This document shows positions 1-5,370 of a stretch of 5,695 nucleotides of DNA, in pieces. A program made the position numbers and the translations under genes. The notes beneath the pieces were generated by a model. The model searched no databases and was not told the DNA's origin. It was given only the letters and a program-made list of their open reading frames with translations. Position 1 is the first letter of the stretch; every line of letters begins with the position of its first letter. Where the stretch lies: positions 1 through 5,695 of the forward strand of contig WLWR01000118.1 of assembly GCA_012103495.1 (NCBI GenBank), read 5' to 3'. Origin of the DNA: Legionellales bacterium (GTDB lineage: Bacteria > Pseudomonadota > Gammaproteobacteria > WLWR01).

Positions 1-312
1 GGAGATGATAGAATAGGTGGATATTATCGTGATACTACAGCATGGATGCATTTAGTATTAAGATATGATACAAGTCAATCATCAGGTAGTAGAGTTAAAT
101 ATTATGTAAATGGTGATTTAAAAACTAGAGTAAGTACTAATATTCCTGCAGGAGATAGCAATAGATTTAACACAAATGGAGATGTTCATTCTATTGGTGC
201 AGGAACAAGTGGTGGAAATGATTTAGATGCTTATTTAGCAATTCTTTATCAGCAAATTTTAGAGGCCAGCAATTTTCTAAACGAGGATCATCAAAGGTCA
301 GCCATTCCCTGA
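1..312 (+). CDS. Partial LamG-like (concanavalin-fold) phage structural protein, 5' end outside window
   Basis: The frame is open from base 1 to a TGA at 310-312, giving 103 residues. The gene has no start in the window; the ATG at 46 is internal, inside a Trp-Met-His stretch of the domain. Residues 1 to about 80 show the pattern of LamG/Laminin_G_3 domains in marine and freshwater phage structural proteins: an aromatic 'W-hydrophobic-H-hydrophobic-V-L-R-D' strand (residues 15-23), a 'YYVNGDLKT' strand (about 35-43), and a late 'HSIGAG' strand followed by 'DLDAYLA'. Such domains normally continue with an acidic-aromatic strand ending in a DG turn. Here the text changes to an unrelated tail of about 23 residues and stops. 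Base composition is also much more AT-rich than the downstream integrase. I infer a truncated gene whose last codons are fortuitous. The fold assignment rests on pattern only. Confidence 0.5.
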   Translation, partial: GDDRIGGYYRDTTAWMHLVLRYDTSQSSGSRVKYYVNGDLKTRVSTNIPAGDSNRFNTNGDVHSIGAGTSGGNDLDAYLAILYQQILEASNFLNEDHQRSAIP

Positions 313-392
313 TCTCTTTTGATGAAATCCATGAATAACAAACCACCGTGGGATTCACATTCAAGCAGTAGTGACCATCCCACCACCCATTT

Positions 393-408
393 TGTCCGAC
401 TTCGGACA
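393..408. repeat. Perfect 7-bp dyad (TGTCCGA-CT-TCGGACA)
   Basis: TGTCCGA at 393-399 and TCGGACA at 402-408 are exact reverse complements separated by CT. No T-run follows on either strand, so it does not look like an intrinsic terminator. It lies about 105 bp upstream of int1 and could be an operator or recombinase-binding site. It does not match the LexA box (CTGT-N8-ACAG). The function is unknown. Confidence 0.5.
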
Positions 409-451
409 TCCTGGTTTGTTACCTTAATTTCTTCTAATGACACTTGAACCC

Positions 452-491
452 GACACCCGCCTGGGGCAAACTCTTGCGTGCAGTGGGTGTC
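452..491. promoter_or_regulatory. Inverted repeat in the int1 leader
   Basis: GACACCC (452-458) and GGGTGTC (485-491) are exact inverted repeats flanking a 26-bp GC-richer loop. The structure ends 9 bp before the Shine-Dalgarno of int1, so it could act as an operator or as leader RNA structure for the integrase. The stretch 313-514 contains no supported gene; I see only this dyad and the one at 393-408. The minus-strand frames there are not convincing. Confidence 0.35.
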
Positions 492-514
492 CATAAATAA
501 AGAGGAGTTTATTT

Positions 515-1642
515 ATGGGACGCAAACGTACACCCGGTCTCTACAAACGTGGAGACATTTGGCACATTGATAAAAAAGTGTTTGGCCGTCGTCTGTGTGA
601 AAGTACCGGAACCGATTCACTGGAAGAAGCCGAACGGTACGTCGCCAGACGATTGGAAGAAATACGGCAAACCATTGTTTACGGGGTTCGCCCCAAACGA
701 TTGTTTCGCGAAGCAGCTACTAAATATTTGCTGGAGCATCAGCACAAAGCCAGCATCGTCAGCGATGCGTATCGGTTGAAAAGCTTAGATCCTCACATCG
801 GCAATATGACATTGGATTTGATTCACATGGGAACATTGCAAGCCTTTATCACAGCCAGACGCCAGCAAGGGGTCAAAACGCGCACCATCAATCACGGATT
901 GAAAGTGGTACGCCAGATCCTCAACCTGGCGGCCAGTGAATGGATTGATGAGCATGGACTCACCTGGCTTGCTCATGCGCCCAAAATCAAATTGTTGCCC
1001 GAAACGGATTTGCGCAAACCGTATCCATTGAGTTGGGAGGAGCAAGCCAAGCTTTTTGCGGCATTGCCTAATCATCTTGCAGCCATGGCTTTGTTTGCGG
1101 TAAACACCGGATGCCGTGATGCGGAAATTTGTTCATTGCGTTGGGAATGGGAAGTGCCGTTTCCCGAGTTGAATACGTCGGTGTTCATCATTCCCAGTGA
1201 CATTGTTAAAAACCGACAGGATCGTTTGGTGGTGTTAAATCAACTGGTGGCGCAAGTCATTGACGACCAAAGACAAAAACATCCCACCCATGTATTCACG
1301 TTTCGCAACAAACCGATTCAGCGTATGTTGAATTCGGGATGGAAAACGGCTCGTAAAAAAGTTGGTCTGGCAGTCCGAGTGCATGATCTCAAACATACCT
1401 TTGGCCGACGGCTGCGCGCCGCGGGCGTGAGTTATGAAGATCGGCAAGATTTATTGGGACATCAATCAGGACGAATCACCACTCATTATTGTGCGGCAGA
1501 ATTAACAAATTTAATCGAGGCCGCCAATAAAGTTTGCCAGCCACAATCCAGTGGACGGCTGCTGAGGTTATTAAAAAGTGATCATTGCGCCAGTAGCTCC
1601 CGCAAAAGTCCCGCAACGGATTTTTGTGGCGGGGAAAAATAA
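515..1642 (+). CDS. int: Tyrosine recombinase / phage-type integrase (int1)
   Basis: This 375-residue protein is a site-specific recombinase of the tyrosine (lambda Int) family that would integrate or excise the surrounding element. A basic N-terminal arm (residues 1-50) is followed by a SAM-like core-binding domain (about 60-160) and the catalytic domain (about 170-340). Visible catalytic residues are R201 in TGCRDAEI, K232, H290 in HDLKHTF, H316 in LLGH and nucleophile Y325 in THY. The usual second arginine of the H-x-x-R box is a lysine, K293. I recall HDLKHTFGRR in relatives of this proteobacterial subgroup, so this may be a family trait, not damage. The ATG has a strong Shine-Dalgarno (AGAGGAG, 501-507) seven bases upstream. 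The gene runs towards the tRNA-derived fragment and stops 24 bp from it, as in lambda-type int-attP layouts. Its tail codons (about 1598-1634) coincide with short repeats that may be arm sites. Length is normal and no interruption is seen. Confidence 0.93.
   Translation: MGRKRTPGLYKRGDIWHIDKKVFGRRLCESTGTDSLEEAERYVARRLEEIRQTIVYGVRPKRLFREAATKYLLEHQHKASIVSDAYRLKSLDPHIGNMTLDLIHMGTLQAFITARRQQGVKTRTINHGLKVVRQILNLAASEWIDEHGLTWLAHAPKIKLLPETDLRKPYPLSWEEQAKLFAALPNHLAAMALFAVNTGCRDAEICSLRWEWEVPFPELNTSVFIIPSDIVKNRQDRLVVLNQLVAQVIDDQRQKHPTHVFTFRNKPIQRMLNSGWKTARKKVGLAVRVHDLKHTFGRRLRAAGVSYEDRQDLLGHQSGRITTHYCAAELTNLIEAANKVCQPQSSGRLLRLLKSDHCASSSRKSPATDFCGGEK
1598..1634. repeat. TCCCGCAA direct repeats with inverted partner at the end of int1
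   Basis: TCCCGCAA occurs at 1598-1605 and again at 1609-1616, an 11-bp (about one helical turn) period. An imperfect inverted copy, GTGGCGGG, at 1626-1633 pairs with CCCGCAAC (1610-1617) with one mismatch. The cluster overlaps the last codons of int1 and lies about 35-70 bp from the tRNA-like core at 1667. Position and period fit arm-type binding sites of an integrase. A weak transcript-end hairpin is the alternative, but no T-run follows it. Confidence 0.45.
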
Positions 1643-1666
1643 TGGCTAAGCTTTTGATTAAACTGA

Positions 1667-1709
1667 TGGGCCCAGTAGGACTCGAACCTACGACCAAGGG
1701 ATTATGAGT
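1667..1709 (-). other. 3' fragment of a CAU-anticodon tRNA gene: putative integrase attachment core
   Basis: Read on the minus strand, the segment contains the anticodon loop CTCATAA with anticodon CAT, the 3' anticodon strand TCCCT, a variable region, a perfect T arm (GTAGG-TTCGAGT-CCTAC), the 3' acceptor strand TGGGCCC and discriminator A. The following bases are TCA, not the encoded CCA. The 5' half of the tRNA (acceptor, D arm, anticodon 5' strand) is absent to the right of 1709, so this is not a functional tRNA gene. Integrases of this class commonly use the 3' part of a tRNA, from the anticodon loop onwards, as the att core. The isoacceptor could be elongator Met or the lysidine-modified Ile2; the sequence cannot decide. 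The fragment sits between two integrase genes, 24 bp from the end of int1 and 167 bp before int2. Confidence 0.85.
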
Positions 1710-1770
1710 ACCTTTTTCAGGGAAACTTGTAGAAATTTCGATAAACGTCGATGAATATATATTTGTTATA

Positions 1771-1783
1771 AATCAGTTAGTTA
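1771..1783 (+). promoter_or_regulatory. Possible IHF-like site in the att region
   Basis: AATCAGTTAGTTA matches the IHF consensus WATCAANNNNTTR with one mismatch and lies in an AT-rich stretch between the tRNA-derived core and the repeats upstream of int2. IHF bending sites are expected in such attP arms. A one-mismatch match in AT-rich DNA is easily fortuitous. Confidence 0.2.
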
Positions 1784-1803
1784 TTGGAATATCTTGTACA
1801 CCG

Positions 1804-1832
1804 TTGATTCATTCGACTGACCTTTGTATACT
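1804..1832 (+). promoter_or_regulatory. Predicted sigma70-type promoter of int2
   Basis: TTGATT (1804-1809) and TATACT (1827-1832) are separated by 17 bp, close to the consensus -35 and -10 with ideal spacing. Transcription would start near 1838-1840, 37-39 bases upstream of the int2 ATG. The start point falls on the first TGCACTCCA repeat, so integrase bound there could repress its own gene. Confidence 0.5.
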
Positions 1833-1837
1833 CGATT

Positions 1838-1857
1838 TGCACTCCATATGCACTCCA
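1838..1857 (+). repeat. TGCACTCCA tandem pair, putative integrase arm-type sites
   Basis: TGCACTCCA occurs at 1838-1846 and 1849-1857, exact copies with an 11-bp period. They lie between the tRNA-derived core and int2, the place where arm-type sites for a P4/DUF4102-type N-terminal domain are expected. They also overlap the predicted transcription start of int2. The repeat is directly visible; the role is inferred. Confidence 0.55.
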
Positions 1858-1876
1858 AACTTGATACGAGGGAACC

Positions 1877-3100
1877 ATGCGCGCGACCATCACCCACACG
1901 TTAATTGCTCAATTAAAGCCCACTGGTAAAGCCTTCGATGTGCGTGATACCCGACTGCCGGGGTTTTTGATCCGTGTAAACCCCTCTGGTTCCATGACCT
2001 ATGTATGCCAATATCAACGTGGACGGCGCTTTAGCATTGGCCGAGTGGGGATATTGACTCCCACACAAGCACGTGACAAGGCACTAGAAATTTTAGGGGA
2101 TGTAACCAAAGGCATTGATCCTAACACTGAAAAACAGAAAAAAAATCAGCAGATCACTTTGAAACAATTTATTGAGCTAGAGTATTCTCCTTGGGTCAAG
2201 GGGCATCGTAAATCAGGTGAGTTAACCGTGGCTCGAATCCAGCGATGTTTTTTTAAAGAGTTTGGTCATAAGCCACTGAGTCAGTTGACAGCCATTGTTA
2301 TTGAAAAATGGCGATCACGTCGGCTCAACAATGGCACGAAACCTCAAACACTTAACATTGATATCGCGACATTGAAAGCGGCGCTTGCCAAAGCGGTGAC
2401 CTGGGAATTTATCACCGAACATCCTTTGCAAAAATTGGAATTGCTTAAAGTGGATCAGACCAAGAAAATTCGTTTTTTAACTCAAGCCGAAGAACATCAC
2501 CTGCGCCATGCCCTGGCAGAGCGGGAGGCATTGATAAAACAACATCGTGCTTGCGCCAATGCGTGGCGTAGTGAACGTGGATAATGTGAATTACCTGATC
2601 TTGCCGCGTGTGCATTTGCCGACCACTTGAGACCGATGGTGTTGTTATCCATTAATACAGGGTTACGCCAAGGTGAGGTGTTTACGCTTGCTTGGGAACA
2701 CATTGATTTGGCGGCGGCATTAATTACCATCACCGGTGATTTGGCGAAAAGTGGAAAAACACGCCACGTACCTTTGAATTCTGAAGCAGTGGAAGTCTTA
2801 ACGGCTTGGCAAGAACAAACTCAACAAACCAATCCATTGGTTTTTCCTGGAAAAGGGGGACGACCGTTTAATAATGTTCGCAAAGCGTGGCAAAGTTTGC
2901 TGAAACGCGCAGAAATTACAGAGTTTCGCTGGCACGACATGCGGCATCATTTTGCCTCAAAGCTGGTCATGGCTGGAGTTGATTTAAATACGGTGCGCGA
3001 ATTATTGGGACACTCGGATATTAAAATGACCTTGCGGTACGCGCATTTGGCACCAGAGCATAAGGCGAATGCGGTGGAGAAGTTGGTTAAGAAATTTTAA
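1877..3100 (+). pseudogene. int: P4-type tyrosine integrase interrupted by an in-frame TAA (int2)
   Basis: The reading frame runs from the ATG at 1877 to TAA at 3098-3100. A single in-frame ochre codon at 2582-2584 (codon 236) splits it into 235 and 171 codons with no frameshift. The ATG is preceded by GAGGG (1868-1872). Residues 1-90 form the arm-binding N-terminus typical of P4-like integrases (DUF4102), with 'DVRDTRLPGFLIRV' and 'IGRVGILTPTQAR'. A core-binding domain follows at about 110-200. After the stop the catalytic domain is complete: R264 (TGLRQGE), K291 (KSGKTR), H353 and R356 (HDMRHHF), H379 (LLGH) and nucleophile Y388. Relatives usually have a Tyr after the 'ERG' that precedes this stop, so TAT or TAC to TAA is the simplest explanation. 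As written, only a non-catalytic N-terminal piece would be made unless the stop is suppressed or is a sequencing error. The clean remainder suggests a recent event. Confidence 0.88.
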
Positions 3101-3193
3101 TTCTGGCCAGCGCAACTCATCTTACATTCCATATTTAATAAAAATTGCTAGTAACCTCCGACCGTCTTAATATATCTTTACGTTGGCAATCTA

Positions 3194-3289
3194 TTATGCA
3201 ACTCTAATTTCATTAGTATTAGAATCAACTTCAAATTTCTTTGTCATACCATCTTCCTGATATTCCATAAAATTAATTTTCAGATACAT
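3194..3289 (-). other. Possible 31-residue ORF in the int2 to unknown-gene gap
   Basis: An ATG at 3287-3289 opens a 31-codon frame ending in TAA at 3194-3196. The frame can be extended upstream without a start for about 15 more codons. The composition is protein-like (charged, ending NEIRVA), but I see no Shine-Dalgarno and no family. It may be a decayed gene end. The rest of 3101-3368 shows no gene; small dyads occur, such as CCAGTT/AACTGG at 3364-3385 overlapping the stop of the next gene. Confidence 0.15.
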
Positions 3290-3368
3290 GATTACTGTTT
3301 TTAGAACCTCGCTGACGGAATACGATGCTATAAGGCTTCTCGCTTATTTGCCAGCTCATTAATCCAGT

Positions 3369-4315
3369 TTATAATGAATAACTGGTGCTATCCATTTCTT
3401 CTGTAAGATTATCAGAAGTGTCATCAGAAACACCCCCCCTCCCGTGGTTTAAACTTAATCCACTCAAATCCTTAAGAGATTCTTCATACCGTTTTTGTGC
3501 TGCCACTGCAGCCGGACTGTCTTCCCAGTCCGCTTTGTCATCACAACTATCTTTCTCTACTCGACTTCTTTTATTTCTTGCATCTATAGTAGGTTTCAAT
3601 CTATTAAAAAAATCGAGAAAGGCTTGTTTAAGTGGTTGCATGAATTGACTAGCATTATCAATGTAGTCGGCCTCCCTCATTCCGTACATTAAGAAACCTA
3701 ATTTTATTAACAAAAAAAATGAATATTTGATATCTGGGAATCGGCCAGCTAGGTTTTTAGTTATACAGAAAATGTTTTTTTTAACATCATCATCCTTACA
3801 ATCTGCCACACTTTCCAAAACATCTTCCAAAAGATCATAATCATCCTCAAAATTTTTATCTAGATGTTCCCAGCATCCCACTTCTCCTTTCTGTCTCTTT
3901 CCTAATTGATGTAGCATACCTACATCATTCGTATCTACCTTATCAGGAGAATAGGCTCTATCAAAAATAGTTGAGAGTGTTACAAGCATGATAATTTGTA
4001 CATCTCGATCATCCTCAGCCATCAATAATGGCTCCCACCTATCAAAATAGGTGAGCACTAATTCAAGCCGCAAACGAATGACAAGATCTTGGTCTGTTAA
4101 CAGACCAAGATCCGTATTTAAGAGATGAGCTATTTCTGGTCTCTCCATACACAAGATGCGAGGCTCCCATCTAAGGCGATAATCAAACGGCACATGCTCC
4201 TCGTCTGAGAAAAGCACATCATTCCAAGTATAATCCCATGCCTCAAAAGCTGTTTTTTTTCTTCTGGGGTTATTTTCCCGATATTTTCCAATAACCTTCG
4301 ATATACTTGGTACAT
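3369..4315 (-). CDS. Unrecognised acidic protein of about 315 residues, frame broken at an A8 run
   Basis: I do not recognise this gene. Translation most plausibly starts at the ATG at 4313-4315, preceded by GGTGAG nine bases upstream. The first 21 residues end in PEEKK, after which a run of eight A (minus strand; T at 4253-4260) must be read with a -1 shift, or one A must be added, to enter the 282-codon downstream frame. The joined reading (EEKK-TAFEAWDYTWND) looks like continuous protein, whereas the unshifted frame stops about 40 codons later. The combined protein is about 315 residues and mostly helical in appearance. It has a repeated RWEP motif at about 50-53 and 93-96, acidic runs (FEDDYD, KDDDVKK), one hydrophobic stretch with an internal Lys at about 198-213, and no signal peptide. 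The last 30 residues are polar and acidic, ending in STSYSL. It lies about 240 bp downstream of the DinJ-type antitoxin on the same strand. It could be island cargo, a secreted effector or a decaying gene. Confidence 0.6.
4031..4056. repeat. Hairpin inside the unknown gene (CACCTAT-CAAA-ATAGGTG)
   Basis: CACCTAT (4036-4042) and ATAGGTG (4047-4053) pair perfectly around a 4-base loop. Allowing a 2-base bulge, three further pairs (GCT 4031-4033 with AGC 4054-4056) extend the stem to 10 bp. It lies only 29 bp from the 28-bp palindrome in the same coding sequence. Confidence 0.6.
4085..4112. repeat. Perfect 28-bp palindrome inside the unknown gene
   Basis: The left half GATCTTGGTCTGTT (4085-4098) is followed immediately by its exact reverse complement AACAGACCAAGATC (4099-4112), with no spacer. 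On the coding (minus) strand it specifies about residues 69-77, around DLGLLTDQD. In the mRNA it would form a very stable stem of 12-13 bp with a tiny loop. Such length without mismatch is unlikely by chance in this window and suggests a protein-binding site, an RNA structure or a small palindromic insertion. Confidence 0.9.
4253..4260 (-). other. A8 slippery run at the frame junction of the unknown gene
   Basis: On the minus strand the codons GAA AAA AAA CAG contain the heptamer A-AAA-AAA in the correct phase for tandem -1 slippage. The -1 frame from here is open to 3369. Eight A is also a classic site for transcriptional slippage, for a real indel, or for a homopolymer sequencing error (nine A would restore the frame). 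No obvious pseudoknot was checked downstream; the next strong stems are at 4085-4112 and 4031-4056, too far to be classic stimulators. Confidence 0.6.
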
Positions 4316-4447
4316 TTCTTACTCACCCATTTGTATTGTTATTTTGATTAATCTAGTACTAAATAGCACGGAGTACAGCCTAATAGCTAAACCTTAATAA
4401 AAAATTAAGATATCGGAAAAATCAGCAATTTATCTTCGCACAGGGTA

Positions 4448-4500
4448 AAAAAATAAGAAGATGAGGATCCTGCTTTAGTTGATCTAATTCCTTATTTTTT
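4448..4500. terminator. Candidate bidirectional terminator-like inverted repeat
   Basis: AAAAAATAAG (4448-4457) and CTTATTTTTT (4491-4500) are exact inverted repeats, so either strand carries an A-rich 5' arm and a U-rich 3' arm. The loop is 33 bases, longer than usual. A smaller stem, ACATCT-TTTTC-AGATGT, is at 4512-4528, and GTTGA/TCAAC is at 4534-4550, just past the stop of the DinJ-type gene. The whole gap 4316-4555 contains no gene I can support. It probably holds the transcript end of the antitoxin gene and the promoter of the unknown gene, for which I see no clear -35/-10 pair. Confidence 0.3.
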
Positions 4501-4555
4501 GAGCACATTTAACATCTTTTTCAGATGTGTTACGTTGAACTAGGCTCAACAAAAT

Positions 4556-4816
4556 TTATATCCCTAATTTATCAAACATGTCTTGTATATTATTCGCTTG
4601 TATTAACCCAATACCTTTATCGGTCTCTGCAAACGTCTGATGTGTTACAGCATTAGGAACTTTAAGCTCAACAGGCCACTCACGTTGATGAGCAAGATAT
4701 TTATAAAGCATGGTGACCGCGTGAGTGGGCGTAATTCCTAACTCACTTAAAGCATGCTCAGCCTGCTCCTTTAAATCCCGATCCATTCGGATTCGCACAA
4801 ATGTAGATTTACTCAT
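4556..4816 (-). CDS. dinJ: DinJ/RelB-family antitoxin without an adjacent toxin
   Basis: The 86-residue protein has the same length as Escherichia coli DinJ and the same architecture. A ribbon-helix-helix N-terminus (STFVRIRMDRDLKEQAEHAL, residues 4-23, then LGITPTHAVTMLY) binds operator DNA and dimerises. The C-terminal half (residues 47-86) would mask a YafQ/RelE-type ribonuclease toxin. It contains 'PVELKVPN' and ends in DMFDKLGI, the DinJ family ending. I chose the ATG at 4814-4816 because the family starts there with a short polar lead. The frame extends 31 codons further upstream, but that part has no homology-like content. The Shine-Dalgarno is weak (GGTAA). Downstream, where yafQ normally overlaps, no toxin frame is present; upstream lies mazF, which has its own antitoxin. 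The gene is therefore an orphan antitoxin, possibly a remnant, an anti-addiction gene or a regulator. Confidence 0.85.
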   Translation of the reverse strand: MSKSTFVRIRMDRDLKEQAEHALSELGITPTHAVTMLYKYLAHQREWPVELKVPNAVTHQTFAETDKGIGLIQANNIQDMFDKLGI

Positions 4817-4910
4817 TTTCAATTTACCATGAATTAGATTGTTACCGCCTAACCGCACAAACAAGAGAGACAAACCTGTTGTTATCTTACTTCTGGCTAC
4901 CAGTACCAAC

Positions 4911-4963
4911 GATAAACGGATTTAACTTATTTGATAAGTGGCGATACTCACTATTTGTTTATC
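4911..4963. promoter_or_regulatory. Nested dyads upstream of the DinJ-type gene
   Basis: Between the mazF stop and the antitoxin start lie ACTTAT-TTG-ATAAGT (4925-4939, a perfect 6-bp dyad) and an outer pair, GATAAAC (4911-4917) with GTTTATC (4957-4963). DinJ-type proteins repress their own operons through such palindromes, so this is a plausible operator about 95-150 bp upstream of the start. Ending mazF transcription is an alternative role. No clear -35/-10 pair was fixed. Confidence 0.35.
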
Positions 4964-5007
4964 ACATTGCCAATCAGTCATTTTTAATCATTCCCAATGA
5001 CAAAAAA

Positions 5008-5370
5008 CTATTGACCACTTTGTAAAAGTTTTTCGCCTCCTATTAACGGAATAAGACGAAACAAAACAGCGTCCATCACTCCTTCTTGAGCATCGACGAT
5101 AAATTTAATTTTCCTTTCTTGCCAAGCGAAGGTTTGAATTAAACTGGCAGCAACAACAGAGGGTTTGTCCATATTTTCAATGGGAACTTCCGTTGCACCT
5201 CCACGAATGCTTGTACTGATGGGACAACAAATGACAAGCCCTGTTTTTTTATTGTATGTCTTGGAGGACAAAATAAGCGCGGGTCTGTATTTCCCGATTT
5301 CTTTTCCTTTGGTCGGTTCAAAGTCCATCCAAACAATGTGATTGCGTTCAGGGATGTATGGTTGCTTCAT
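5008..5370 (-). CDS. mazF: MazF/PemK-family endoribonuclease toxin
   Basis: The 120-residue product belongs to the MazF/PemK/ChpB toxins, which cleave single-stranded RNA at short motifs and arrest translation. The N-terminal strand IVWMDFEPTKG, then YRPALILS and a TGLVICCPIST segment, follow the family order. Residues equivalent to the E. coli MazF active site are present: D16, E24 and R29, with S52/T53 in the later loop. The usual Gly-Asp before 'IVW' is Asn-His here, an unusual but peripheral change. The C-terminal half has 'ASLIQTFAWQERKIKFI', matching the family 'DQVKSIAWRAR' segment. The start ATG overlaps the mazE stop in ATGA (5367-5370), implying coupled translation of the pair from one mRNA. 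Length and motifs suggest an intact, active toxin. Confidence 0.92.
   Translation of the reverse strand: MKQPYIPERNHIVWMDFEPTKGKEIGKYRPALILSSKTYNKKTGLVICCPISTSIRGGATEVPIENMDKPSVVAASLIQTFAWQERKIKFIVDAQEGVMDAVLFRLIPLIGGEKLLQSGQ

Noticed and set aside
191..409. Minus-strand frame of 72 codons containing 'FDDPRLENCWPL', faintly like the C-terminal end of RmlC-type sugar epimerases.
   Set aside because: The similarity is a few residues, the frame crosses the probable LamG junction, and there is no Shine-Dalgarno. Most likely fortuitous.
1610..1642. Intrinsic terminator after int1 (CCCGCAAC/GTGGCGGG stem).
   Set aside because: The stem overlaps the end of the gene and is followed by GAAAAATAA on the + strand, not a T-run; arm-type sites explain it better.
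1667..1709. A functional tRNA-Met or tRNA-Ile2 gene.
   Set aside because: Only the anticodon loop to acceptor 3' strand is present; the 5' half and an encoded CCA are missing.
2582..2630. A frameshift separating two halves of int2.
   Set aside because: Both halves are in the same frame; only the TAA codon at 2582-2584 separates them.
3273..3359. 28-residue minus-strand ORF starting at 3357-3359.
   Set aside because: Short, no Shine-Dalgarno, no family, and it overlaps a competing frame; no support beyond being open.
4440..4555. A YafQ/RelE toxin remnant downstream of the DinJ-type gene.
   Set aside because: I read the minus-strand frames and found short open stretches, but none with the toxin's conserved C-terminal pattern.
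4817..4909. 31-codon upstream extension of the DinJ-type antitoxin.
   Set aside because: The family begins at the chosen ATG with the ribbon-helix-helix strand; the extension has no family-like content.
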